A stretch of 36,504 nt of DNA from Glycomyces algeriensis (lineage in GTDB: Bacteria > Actinomycetota > Actinomycetes > Mycobacteriales > Micromonosporaceae), in the NCBI RefSeq assembly GCF_027622855.1, contig NZ_JAPZVR010000020.1:40564-77067 (forward strand). The letters are read 5' to 3'. Positions 8,227 to 17,808 of this stretch are shown one piece after another. The translations under genes were made by a program, and so were the position numbers. Position 1 is the stretch's first letter; each line of letters begins with the position of its first letter. The notes beneath the pieces were generated by a model that saw only the letters and a program-made list of their open reading frames with translations, was not told where the DNA came from and made no database searches.

Positions 8227-8239
8227 GATATAAGATATC
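8227..8239. promoter_or_regulatory. Inverted repeat upstream of the monooxygenase
   Basis: GATAT-AAG-ATATC is a 5-bp inverted repeat with a 3-bp spacer, 17 bp upstream of the monooxygenase start. It contains the ATAAGA half-site also found in the palindrome before the MFS gene. The surrounding DNA is AT-rich for this genome. Probable second MarR operator (inference). Confidence 0.5.
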
Positions 8240-8313
8240 AGTTGGTCATCAGATCTCGAATATCAACTCTCTCTGAGGATACGCAGATTCCTCGCGACTT
8301 TGCAAGACCTACG

Positions 8314-8347
8314 GAAGGGCCGCTTCGCAGTCACGAAGCGGCCCTTC
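8314..8347. terminator. 14-bp perfect hairpin
   Basis: A 14-bp perfect stem (8314-8327 with 8334-8347, arms starting GAAGGGCCGC) closes a 6-base loop. It lies 35 bp after the stop of the second VOC gene, upstream of the monooxygenase promoter. It is the strongest hairpin of this part of the window and the likely end of the leftward VOC transcript, although no T-tract follows. Confidence 0.7.
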
Positions 8348-8381
8348 AGGTTGCGGGGATTTTCGGTCTGTTGGCGGCCCG

Positions 8382-8837
8382 TCAGGAATGGACGCAGAAC
8401 TCGTTGCCTTCGGGGTCCTGCATGACGATCCACTGGGCGGGGCCCTCGGAGAGGCGCTCGCCGGCGCGGGTGGCGCCGAGGGATTCGAGGCGCTCGGCTT
8501 CGGCGTCGATGTTGTCGAGGCCTACGTGGAGGTCGAGGTGGAGGCGGTTCTTGACCGTTTTGGACTCCGGGACGACCTGGAACAGGATCCGCATGCCCTG
8601 GCCCGCATCGGAGGCCGCGTCGAAGGGGTCGTCCGGGTTGCGGATCGCGGCGAGGGTCTTCCAGGCGTGATGGCCGTCGACCTCGGTGAGGAGGTCTTCG
8701 GTGATGACCCCGTTCGCGAGGAGTCCCGCGATGAACGACGAGTGGTCCTCGACCTGGTAGCCCATGGCCTCGGCCCAGAAGGCCGCGAGTCGGTGCGGGT
8801 CGGCGCAGTCGATGACGATCTTGAAGTGAACAGGCAT
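8382..8837 (-). CDS. VOC protein, Glyoxalase_6-like
   Basis: A 151-aa VOC-fold protein of the glyoxalase-like subgroup (PF18029 pattern). It starts VHFKIVIDCADPHRLAAFW, has the characteristic NRLHLDLHV stretch in the middle and ends QDPEGNEFCVH. Such proteins are common in actinomycetes and mostly uncharacterised; binding or modification of a small molecule is likely. It follows the ECF sigma factor gene on the same strand after 72 bp, but a stable hairpin sits in that gap. ATG 8837 is the natural start. Confidence 0.87.
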   Translation of the reverse strand: MPVHFKIVIDCADPHRLAAFWAEAMGYQVEDHSSFIAGLLANGVITEDLLTEVDGHHAWKTLAAIRNPDDPFDAASDAGQGMRILFQVVPESKTVKNRLHLDLHVGLDNIDAEAERLESLGATRAGERLSEGPAQWIVMQDPEGNEFCVHS

Positions 8838-8865
8838 ACCGCCACGGTAGGCCGGGGGTCCGACA

Positions 8866-8902
8866 GCCGCCCCGCAACCGTGCGAATCGGTCGCGGGGCG
8901 GC
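8866..8902. terminator. 10-bp stem hairpin after the sigma factor gene
   Basis: GCCGCCCCGC (8866-8875) pairs with GCGGGGCGGC (8893-8902), with a further inner 4-bp ACCG/CGGT stem. It lies 8 bp past the stop of the leftward sigma factor gene and 28 bp before the VOC start. It may act as a terminator or a partial read-through point. There is no T-tract. Confidence 0.6.
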
Positions 8903-8909
8903 CCTCGGC

Positions 8910-9881
8910 CTACTCGCGGTACTCGGCCGGGAGGCCGAAGAGCGGGAACAGCTTCGGAGTGTCCAGGAAGTAGTTGAGGCCCGAGATCTTGCCGCCCTCG
9001 AGTTCGAGGACGGTGATCGACCACGGCTCCCACAGGCCGGGCGTGCCGCTCGGCTTGTAGTGGCCGAAGGCCGGGAGGCCGTTGGCGCTGACCGGGACGA
9101 GCTTGGAGTTCTCGCAGCCCTTGCCGGCGGTGAGCATGAACTCGGCGACGCTCGCGTGCCCCTGGACCCACAGCGGGATCGGCGGCATCGAGAGGGCCAC
9201 GTCCTGTGTGCACAGTGCGGTGAGCGCGTCCATGTCGTACGCCTCGAAGGCGCTCACGTAGCCGTCGACGAGCTTGCGGAGCTCAGCGTCGTCGAGCGTG
9301 TAGGACTCATCGGGCTTGGCGTGGACCTGCTCCATGGTGGCCTTGGCGCGCTGAAGCGCCGAGTTGACGCTCGCGGGGCTCAGCTGGAGGGCCTCGGCGG
9401 TCTCGGCGGCGGAGAACCGCAGCACCTCGCGCATGAGCATCACCGCGCGCTGCTTGGCGGGCAGGTGCTGGACGGCGGCGACGAACGCGAGCCGGAGCGT
9501 GTCCTTCGCCTCGGCCGCCGCGGCCGGGTCGGCGCCGAACGCCATCGAGTCCGGGATCGGCTCGACCCACATGTAGTCGGGCTCGGGCGCGGGCAGGGGC
9601 GTGCCGGCGTCAGAGGCGGGGGCCAGGTCCATCGGGCGGGCCCGGCGCTGCGGGCCCTTGAGCATGTCGAGGCACACGTTCGTGGTGATCTTGTAGAGCC
9701 ACGAGCGCAGGGAGGAGCGGCCCTCGAAGGAGTCGTGGGACCGCCACGCCCGCGTGAAGGCCTCCTGCACCGCGTCTTCGGCCTCGAACGAGGAGCCGAG
9801 CATGCGGTAGGCGTACGCGCAGAGTTCCCGCCGGTGGGGTTCGAACTCGGCGAGCACGTCGTCTTGGATAGCAGCGTTCAT
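8910..9881 (-). CDS. ECF sigma factor with SnoaL-like C-terminal domain (SigG-like)
   Basis: A 323-aa extracytoplasmic-function sigma factor. Region 2 reads AYAYRMLGSSFEAEDAVQEA and SSLRSWLYKITTNVCLD. Region 4 includes AVMLMREVLRFSAAETAEAL and the helix PASVNSALQRAK. Beyond ~residue 200 comes a SnoaL_2/NTF2-like domain (LVDGYVSAFEAYDMDALTAL, ending near FLDTPKLFPLFGLP), the layout of SigG/ECF41-ECF56-type factors, where the fused domain modulates activity in place of a separate anti-sigma factor. ATG 9881 is chosen because GAGG lies 8 bp upstream; GTG 9887 is too close to it. No anti-sigma gene is adjacent. The VOC gene next to it is a plausible target. Confidence 0.88.
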   Translation of the reverse strand: MNAAIQDDVLAEFEPHRRELCAYAYRMLGSSFEAEDAVQEAFTRAWRSHDSFEGRSSLRSWLYKITTNVCLDMLKGPQRRARPMDLAPASDAGTPLPAPEPDYMWVEPIPDSMAFGADPAAAAEAKDTLRLAFVAAVQHLPAKQRAVMLMREVLRFSAAETAEALQLSPASVNSALQRAKATMEQVHAKPDESYTLDDAELRKLVDGYVSAFEAYDMDALTALCTQDVALSMPPIPLWVQGHASVAEFMLTAGKGCENSKLVPVSANGLPAFGHYKPSGTPGLWEPWSITVLELEGGKISGLNYFLDTPKLFPLFGLPAEYRE

Positions 9882-9986
9882 GACCACAGCCTCGCACAGG
9901 CCACCGACATTTCGACGCGACGGTTGAGAAAACCGATCCGCCAGGCCACGGGGCGCCCGAATACACCCTTGTGGTGCGCCGAAAGG

Positions 9987-12014
9987 CTATTTGTTCCGGC
10001 GGTGGTCGACCATCCAGCGCTCGAACGCGTCGGCGTCCATCGGCCTCGCGAAGTGCCAGCCCTGCCCGGCGTGGCAGTTCCAGTCCTCGAGCTGCTTGCG
10101 GACCTTCTCGTCCTCCACGCCCTCGGCGACGACCTCGACGTCCAGGGCGCGGCCCAGGTCGATCGTGGTCGAGACGATCGCGGCGTTGTCCGGGTCGTCG
10201 ATCAGCGTGGTCACGAACGACTTGTCGATCTTGATCTCGGTCACGGGCAGGCGCCGCAGGTGCTGCATCGAGGAGAACCCGGTGCCGAAGTCGTCGAGGC
10301 TGATGCCCACGCCGAGGTCGGAGAGGCGCTGCACGTTGACCACGACGCGGCGCGGGTCGGCCATGAGCGCGGACTCGGTGATCTCCAGCTGGAGCTTCGC
10401 CGCGTTCACCCCGTAGGCGTCGATCCGCTCGGTCAGGAAGTCGGTGAACTCGGGCGACTGGAGGTCGCGCACCGAGACGTTCACGGCCATGCGCAGGTCG
10501 TAGCCCGACTCGTTCCAGGAGCGGAGCTGGCGCAGGGCGATGTCGACGACCCGCTCGGTGAGCATCCGCATCACCGACGAGTGCTCGGCGGTCTCGATGA
10601 TCTCGGCGGGGTTGACGATCCCGCGCTCGGGGTGGTGGTAGCGCAGCAGGGCCTCGGCGCCGATGACCTCGCCGTCGGCCAGGCGCACCTGCGGCTGGTA
10701 GTACAGGTTCACGCCGGGCGAGTCCGGGTGGTCGAGGGTGCGGCGCACGTCCCCGAGGAGCAGCAGCCGCTCGGGCGAGTTGTGGTCGAACTCGGGCGCG
10801 TAGCGGGCGAACGAGGAGGCGCGCTGCTTCGACTCGTACATCGCGATGTCCGCGTGGCGGAACAGGGTCTGGAAGTCCGAGCCGTCGTCGGGGAAGACCG
10901 CGACGCCGACCGAGCCGTCCACTTCGATGCTGGCGTCGCCGAGGACGATCGGGGCGTCCAGGCGGGCGCGGATCTCGCGGGCGCACTCCATCGGGTCGGT
11001 CATTCCGTCCAGTTCCGACCACATGAACGCGAACTCGTCGCCGCCCAGGCGCGCGATGGCCTTGCCCTTGGGCTTGTCGGCCTCGAAGCGGTGCGCGAGC
11101 TCGATGAGGAGCTGGTCGCCGACCGCGTGGCCGAGCGCCGAGTTGACGTCGGCGAAGCGGTCCAGGTCGAGGATGAGGATCGCGACGGCGGTGCTCGTCT
11201 CGGTCGCGTCCGTGAGCTTGCCGTCCACGGCCTGCTGGAACCCCTTGCGGTTGAGCAGGCCCGTGAGCGGGTCGTGGTCGGCCTGGCGCTCGCGGTCGGC
11301 GGCGGTCTGGAGGATGCGGTACACGGCGAAGATCGGGATGGCCGAGGCCGCCACGAGCCACCACGAGGACATCGCCGCGGTCGCGACGATGGGCGCGATC
11401 GCGACCTGGGTGGCGCGCAGGGCCCATTCGCTCTTGAACCACTGCCAGAACAGGGCGGGCCACCCGACGCCGGTCCGCAGGCCCTGGCGGCCCGCGACGA
11501 GCGCGAAGCTCGTCAGCGTCCAGACCGATCCGGCCGCGAAGATGGCGAGGAGCTGCGCCGCCGTGCCGGACCAGGCCACGGGCCCGGTGAGGGCCGCCCA
11601 GACGCCCCAGGCCAGCACCAGCGCGATGCCCTGCTGGGAGATGTTGAAGACCGCCCGCCACAGGGAGGCCTTGAGCTGCACCATCAGCATGGCGATGGCC
11701 GCCGACTGGATGATCAGCGCCGGGAGGAAGCCCCAGGTGATCATGGTGGCGAGGACGTACACGAGGTAGATCGAGGCCATCGGCGACATCCACAGTCCGC
11801 CCCAGCGGGTCGGGCGCAGCTCCGCGACCAGGGCGAGGCCGGCGGTGAGCCAGAAGGCGAAGGGCACGCCGAACCAGCCGCCCTCGGGCGCGCTGCTCGT
11901 CACGGTCACGGCGACGGCGCCGACGACCGCGAATATCGCGACCGCCGACATGAAGCCGTAGTACCGGCCCGGATGCTCCTTAGGCGCAGTGTTGCGCATG
12001 AGCGTCGTGGCCAT
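9987..12014 (-). CDS. Membrane GGDEF-EAL protein (c-di-GMP synthesis/turnover)
   Basis: A 675-aa integral membrane protein. Residues ~20-235 form about seven hydrophobic segments. A GGDEF domain follows with an intact active site (GGDEF at 324-328) and DHDPLTGLLNR at its start. The EAL domain has EALLR at 454-458, NVSVRDL, LEITES, DDFGTG at 574-579 and KIDKSF, so all main phosphodiesterase residues look present. Both activities are possible. The inhibitory RxxD I-site is absent: the residues at its place read PKGK. The start ATG 12014 has a strong GGAGG six bases upstream. It stands alone, 105 bp upstream of the sigma factor gene on the same strand. Confidence 0.9.
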   Translation of the reverse strand: MATTLMRNTAPKEHPGRYYGFMSAVAIFAVVGAVAVTVTSSAPEGGWFGVPFAFWLTAGLALVAELRPTRWGGLWMSPMASIYLVYVLATMITWGFLPALIIQSAAIAMLMVQLKASLWRAVFNISQQGIALVLAWGVWAALTGPVAWSGTAAQLLAIFAAGSVWTLTSFALVAGRQGLRTGVGWPALFWQWFKSEWALRATQVAIAPIVATAAMSSWWLVAASAIPIFAVYRILQTAADRERQADHDPLTGLLNRKGFQQAVDGKLTDATETSTAVAILILDLDRFADVNSALGHAVGDQLLIELAHRFEADKPKGKAIARLGGDEFAFMWSELDGMTDPMECAREIRARLDAPIVLGDASIEVDGSVGVAVFPDDGSDFQTLFRHADIAMYESKQRASSFARYAPEFDHNSPERLLLLGDVRRTLDHPDSPGVNLYYQPQVRLADGEVIGAEALLRYHHPERGIVNPAEIIETAEHSSVMRMLTERVVDIALRQLRSWNESGYDLRMAVNVSVRDLQSPEFTDFLTERIDAYGVNAAKLQLEITESALMADPRRVVVNVQRLSDLGVGISLDDFGTGFSSMQHLRRLPVTEIKIDKSFVTTLIDDPDNAAIVSTTIDLGRALDVEVVAEGVEDEKVRKQLEDWNCHAGQGWHFARPMDADAFERWMVDHRRNK

Positions 12015-12350
12015 TTCGCTCCTCCCACTGCCGCGCCGTCTCCGGGGGACGCGCCAGAATCCCCCGGGGTCGGTCGCGGCCGACTCCTCTGTCATATCGC
12101 GAATTCCGCTCCCAGACAACGCCGGGAGCACATGCGGCACACTTGTGACCAGGCGCGACATGCCAATTACAGAAACCGTTATCCGGCGTTCACCGCAGCG
12201 CCTCCCGTGGTCGGTTCCAGGCCCGGCGGCCCTTTCGGGCGATGGGTGCCGAGCCGTTGGTACGACGAGGGCGAGCTTCCACGAGATGACTCTGCCTTGA
12301 ACTAACGAGTCTCCCCCCGTAGAGGAATACGGATCGTTACTAACTTGTGA
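12015..12350. other. Intergenic region between ligA and the GGDEF-EAL gene
   Basis: A 336-bp gap between two leftward genes. It contains a stem-loop (GCTCCC 12108-12113 with GGGAGC 12124-12129) about 95 bp before the GGDEF-EAL start, and a 6-bp inverted repeat TAACGA/TCGTTA (12303-12308, 12334-12339) just past the ligA stop. No coding sequence or known riboswitch pattern was recognised. Confidence 0.45.
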
Positions 12351-14573
<2,223 letters not shown>

Positions 14574-14618
14574 TCAGCTGGGTCCGACGTTTCGGGGAGG
14601 CCGAAGCCTTATGCAACC

Positions 14619-14640
14619 GGTCACCTCGCGTTCACGTCGT
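14619..14640 (+). promoter_or_regulatory. PHO-box-like 11-bp direct repeat
   Basis: Two adjacent 11-mers, GGTCACCTCGC (14619-14629) and GTTCACGTCGT (14630-14640), match the actinomycete PhoP-binding PHO box, built of 11-bp direct units with a GTTCACC core. Each core differs from it by one base. The site lies 97 bp upstream of a PhoX-family phosphatase gene, which supports phosphate-starvation control. The repeat is seen directly; PhoP binding is inferred. Confidence 0.6.
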
Positions 14641-14736
14641 GATTGCCTCACCCACCCCGGGGACCGGAAGGATCGGCCGCGTACGGCCCGTACAGCCCCT
14701 CGCACGCCCCCGAAAGCAGTCCCGAAGGAGTCCGGC

Positions 14737-16173
14737 ATGGCGATCACGACGATCGGCGGCTCGAACCGCCGCAGTTTCCTGCGCCGAGGCGCGACCGCCG
14801 CCGGCGCGAGCCTCTTCGCGGTGGCCGCGATGGAGGGCCTGTCGATCCGCGCGGCCAACGCGAAGGACGGCGAGAAGGACCGCGGCTGCCCCGACAACGG
14901 CGGCTACGGCGAGCTGCGGGAGCGCACGCGCACCGACCCGGAGACCGGGTTCTCGCAGACCCTGTGGCTCCCTGAGGACTTCGACTTCAAGGTGTTCGCG
15001 GTGGCGGCGTCCCCGATGCGGGACGGCAACCGCACGCCGCTCGCGCACGACGGCATGGCCTGCTTCCCGACCGGGCGGCGCGGCGAATGGCGGCTCGTGC
15101 GCAACCACGAGGAGCGCAACGACCCCGGCGCGGGCGTCCCGGCCGGGAGCATTGCGCGACGCTACGACGAGCTGGCGGGCGGCGGGACCACGACGATGAG
15201 CGTGCGCTGGGACCGCGGCCAGCCGCATTTCACGGAGGCCTGGCAGTCGCTGTCGGGCACGATCGTGAACTGCGCGGGCGGGCCGACCCCGTGGGGCTCC
15301 TGGCTCTCGTGCGAGGAGACCACGGCCGGGACGGGCGCCGGCTGGGCGGCCGAGCACGGCTACGTGTTCGAGGTGCCGTCCGCCGAAGAGGGTGAGGCGG
15401 TGCCGGTGCCGCTCAAGGCGATGGGCCGGTTCGTGCACGAGGCGGTGGCCGTGGACCCGCGCTCGGGCGTGGTCTACGAGACCGAGGACCAGAACACGGC
15501 CGGGTTCTACCGGTTCCTGCCGAACGTGCCCGGCGACCTCGCCGAGGGCGGGCAGCTGCAGATGCTCAAGATCGCCGACGAGTGGAACTACGACACCCGC
15601 ACCGGCCAGCGTTCCGGGAAGGGCCTGTACGTGGAGTGGGTCGACATCGACGACCCGGACCCGGCCGACGCCGAGGAGGACCCGCTCGCGGTGTTCAACC
15701 AGGGCTGGGCGCGGGGCGCGGCGGTGTTCGGGCGGCTCGAGGGCTGCTTCTACGGTGACGGCGCGGTGTACATCGCGTCCACTTCGGGCGGTGACGAGGG
15801 CGAGGGCCAGCTGTGGGAGTACCGGCCTCGCGGGCACAAGGGCGGCACGATCAAGCTGGTGTTCGAGTCGCCGGACGCGGCTCTCTTGTCCTATCCGGAC
15901 AACATCACGGTCTCCCCCGGCGGGAACCTGATCCTGTGCGAGGACACGAGCCGGGACCTGCCCGCGATGCGGGGCCTGACGCGGGACGGGGAGATCTTCC
16001 CGCTGGTGTACCACGAGGGGCGGACCGAGTGGTGCGGCGCGACGTTCTCGCCTGACGGCAAGGTGCTGTTCGCGAACATGCAGGGCGCGACGCGCGGCGA
16101 GCTGGGCGATCCGGCGCTGGAGCCGGGTCGCACGATCGCGATCTGGGGGCCTTGGAGCATGGGCGTCCTCTAG
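14737..16173 (+). CDS. Tat-exported PhoX-family (DUF839) phosphatase
   Basis: A 478-aa secreted protein of the PhoX family (PF05787), known members of which are iron/calcium alkaline phosphatases that release phosphate from organic esters outside the membrane. The N-terminus is a twin-arginine signal (NRRSFLRRGATAAG, hydrophobic run, cut near RAANA-KD). Metal-site motifs fit the family: VRNHEE at residues 121-126 and the Cys-Glu-Glu triplet at 192-194 in WLSCEETT. YETEDQNTAGFYRFLP and the late VSPGGNLILCED stretch are also typical. ATG 14737 has GAAGGAG upstream. A PHO-box-like repeat precedes the gene. Some DUF839 proteins are not proven phosphatases, so the reaction is likely but not certain. 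Confidence 0.88.
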   Translation: MAITTIGGSNRRSFLRRGATAAGASLFAVAAMEGLSIRAANAKDGEKDRGCPDNGGYGELRERTRTDPETGFSQTLWLPEDFDFKVFAVAASPMRDGNRTPLAHDGMACFPTGRRGEWRLVRNHEERNDPGAGVPAGSIARRYDELAGGGTTTMSVRWDRGQPHFTEAWQSLSGTIVNCAGGPTPWGSWLSCEETTAGTGAGWAAEHGYVFEVPSAEEGEAVPVPLKAMGRFVHEAVAVDPRSGVVYETEDQNTAGFYRFLPNVPGDLAEGGQLQMLKIADEWNYDTRTGQRSGKGLYVEWVDIDDPDPADAEEDPLAVFNQGWARGAAVFGRLEGCFYGDGAVYIASTSGGDEGEGQLWEYRPRGHKGGTIKLVFESPDAALLSYPDNITVSPGGNLILCEDTSRDLPAMRGLTRDGEIFPLVYHEGRTEWCGATFSPDGKVLFANMQGATRGELGDPALEPGRTIAIWGPWSMGVL

Positions 16174-16208
16174 TACTGCGATTCGGCGGTCCGGCTGCGC
16201 ACTCGTAC

Positions 16209-16226
16209 GCGGCCGGGCCGCTTTCT
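16209..16226 (+). terminator. Hairpin plus T-rich tail
   Basis: GCGGC-CGG-GCCGC (16209-16221) is a 5-bp stem with a 3-base loop followed by TTTCT, 35 bp after the PhoX-family stop. It is a compact candidate intrinsic terminator. Confidence 0.5.
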
Positions 16227-16261
16227 GCTGCCCGCGGCCGGTTCAGGGTGGGACACTGGAG

Positions 16262-16325
16262 GTAATTCACTAATCGATGAATTCATGATACGTTGAATTC
16301 ATCAACCGTTGAATTACTGGAGGCT
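16262..16325 (+). promoter_or_regulatory. Four-copy 16-bp phased AATT array (operator/promoter)
   Basis: AATT cores occur at 16264, 16280, 16296 and 16312, exactly 16 bp apart. The second and third units share TGAATTCATS. Units also form palindromes: ATGAATTCAT at 16277-16286 and GTTGA-ATTCA-TCAAC at 16292-16306. The array ends on the ribosome-binding site (GGAGG 16319-16323) of the ABC ATPase gene. It is strikingly AT-rich for this genome. It looks like a cooperative multi-site operator for the TetR regulator encoded at the end of the same operon (inference). Confidence 0.65.
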
Positions 16326-16328
16326 CCC

Positions 16329-17060
16329 ATGCCACCCACCCCAGCGACCGCCATCGCGGTGGACGACCTCGTCGTCGACCGCGGCGGGCAGCCCGTGCTC
16401 AGGAGCGTCTCGACCCGCATCGCGGCCGGGTCCGTCACCGGCCTGCTCGGGCCCTCGGGCTCGGGCAAGACCACCTTCATCCGCGCCGTCGTGGGCACGC
16501 AGAAAGTGCGGTCCGGCACCGTGGAGGTGCTCGGCCACCCCGCGGGCTCGAAGCCGCTGCGCAGCCGCGTCGCCTACGTGACCCAGGACGCCTCGATCTA
16601 CCGCGACCTCTCGGTGAAGGCCAATGTGGCCTACTTCGCGGCCCTCTACGGCCGCAGCCGATCCGAGGCCATGGCCGCCATCGAGCGCGTCGGCATGGGC
16701 GACCACGCGCACAACCTCGCCGGGAACCTCTCCGGCGGCCAGAAGACCCGCACCTCGCTCGCGTGCGCGCTCGTCATCGAACCGGAGGTGCTCGTCCTCG
16801 ACGAGCCCACCGTCGGGCTCGACCCGGTGATCCGCGAGGAGCTCTGGGACCAGTTCCGCGCGCTGGCGAAGCAGGGGGCGACACTGCTCGTCTCCAGCCA
16901 CGTGATGGACGAGGCCGACCGGTGCGACCGGCTCCTGCTGCTGCGCGAAGGGCGCTTCATCGCCGACGACACCCCGGCCGACCTGCGCGCCGCCACGGGC
17001 ACGGCGAACCTCGAAGCGGCGTTCCTCCACCTCATCCGCGAACTCGAGAAGGCGAACTGA
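16329..17060 (+). CDS. ABC transporter ATP-binding protein (ABC-2 exporter type)
   Basis: A 243-aa ATPase that would power an ABC-2 type exporter. Walker A is GPSGSGKTT (residues 41-49), the Q-loop lies near YVTQDASIYRDL, the signature is LSGGQ (134-138), Walker B is VLVLDEP (154-160), and the switch His is in LLVSSHVMDEAD. The start ATG 16329 has GGAGG five bases upstream; a GTG at 16293 in frame would lie inside the operator array. It is the first gene of a three-gene operon: the permease starts 1 bp after its stop and a TetR gene follows. Drug or lipid export, in the DrrA/daunorubicin style, is likely; substrate unknown. Confidence 0.92.
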   Translation: MPPTPATAIAVDDLVVDRGGQPVLRSVSTRIAAGSVTGLLGPSGSGKTTFIRAVVGTQKVRSGTVEVLGHPAGSKPLRSRVAYVTQDASIYRDLSVKANVAYFAALYGRSRSEAMAAIERVGMGDHAHNLAGNLSGGQKTRTSLACALVIEPEVLVLDEPTVGLDPVIREELWDQFRALAKQGATLLVSSHVMDEADRCDRLLLLREGRFIADDTPADLRAATGTANLEAAFLHLIRELEKAN

Positions 17061-17061
17061 C

Positions 17062-17799
17062 ATGTCGCTGCGCATCACCTTCATCACCGCCGGGCGCATC
17101 CTGCGGCAGCTGCTCAACGACCGCCGCACCATGGTGCTCATCCTGGCCATGCCGAGCCTGCTGATCGCGCTCATCAGCGCCATCATGGACTCCTCGCCGC
17201 AGGTCTTCAACTCCGTCGGGCTGATCCTGCTGGCGTTCTTCCCGTTCATGATGATGTTCATGATCACCTCGATCACACTGCTGCGCGAGCGCACCGGCGG
17301 AACCCTGGAGCGGCTCATGACGACGCCGACGCGGAAGCTCGACCTGGTGGGCGGCTACGCGATCGCGTTCGGCGTGGCCGCCGCGAGCCAGACCGCGATC
17401 GCCGCCACGGTCGCCTATGCATTCCTCGGACTGGAGACGGCCGGTCCGGCGTGGGCGGTGTTCCTCATCGCGATCGCGGCCTCGCTCTTCGGGATGGCGT
17501 TGGGGCTCTTCGTATCGGCGTTCGCGACCACCGAGTTCCAGGCGATCCAGTTCATGCCCGTGTTCGTCGTCCCGCAGCTGCTGCTGTGCGGACTGATCTG
17601 GCCGCGCGACCAGATGGCCGGCTGGCTGCAGGGCGTCTCGGACGTGCTGCCGGTGACCTACGCGGTCAAGGCGCTCACCGAGGTGCAGGTCAACACCGAG
17701 ACCACCGCCGCGATGTGGGGCGACCTCTCGATCGTGGCCGCTGCGGTGCTCGTCGCAACGGCACTCGGAGCCGCGACCCTGCGGCGGCGCACGAACTAG
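17062..17799 (+). CDS. ABC-2 type transporter permease (DrrB-like)
   Basis: A 245-aa membrane subunit with six hydrophobic segments (first at about residues 22-42). It has the typical ABC-2 loop LLRERTGGTLERLMTTP between segments 2 and 3, and the late motif PVTYAVKALTEVQ. It forms the channel driven by the preceding ATPase, presumably as a 2:2 complex. The start ATG lies one base after the ATPase stop, indicating coupled translation. Exported substrate unknown. Confidence 0.9.
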   Translation: MSLRITFITAGRILRQLLNDRRTMVLILAMPSLLIALISAIMDSSPQVFNSVGLILLAFFPFMMMFMITSITLLRERTGGTLERLMTTPTRKLDLVGGYAIAFGVAAASQTAIAATVAYAFLGLETAGPAWAVFLIAIAASLFGMALGLFVSAFATTEFQAIQFMPVFVVPQLLLCGLIWPRDQMAGWLQGVSDVLPVTYAVKALTEVQVNTETTAAMWGDLSIVAAAVLVATALGAATLRRRTN

Positions 17800-17808
17800 G
17801 GTGCACTC

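Noticed and set aside
8388..12305. Plus-strand open frame of 1305 codons
   Set aside because: It lies antisense to the VOC, ECF sigma and GGDEF-EAL genes. Its translation is Arg/Gly/Glu/Val-rich low-complexity sequence typical of G/C-biased shadow frames, with no motifs.
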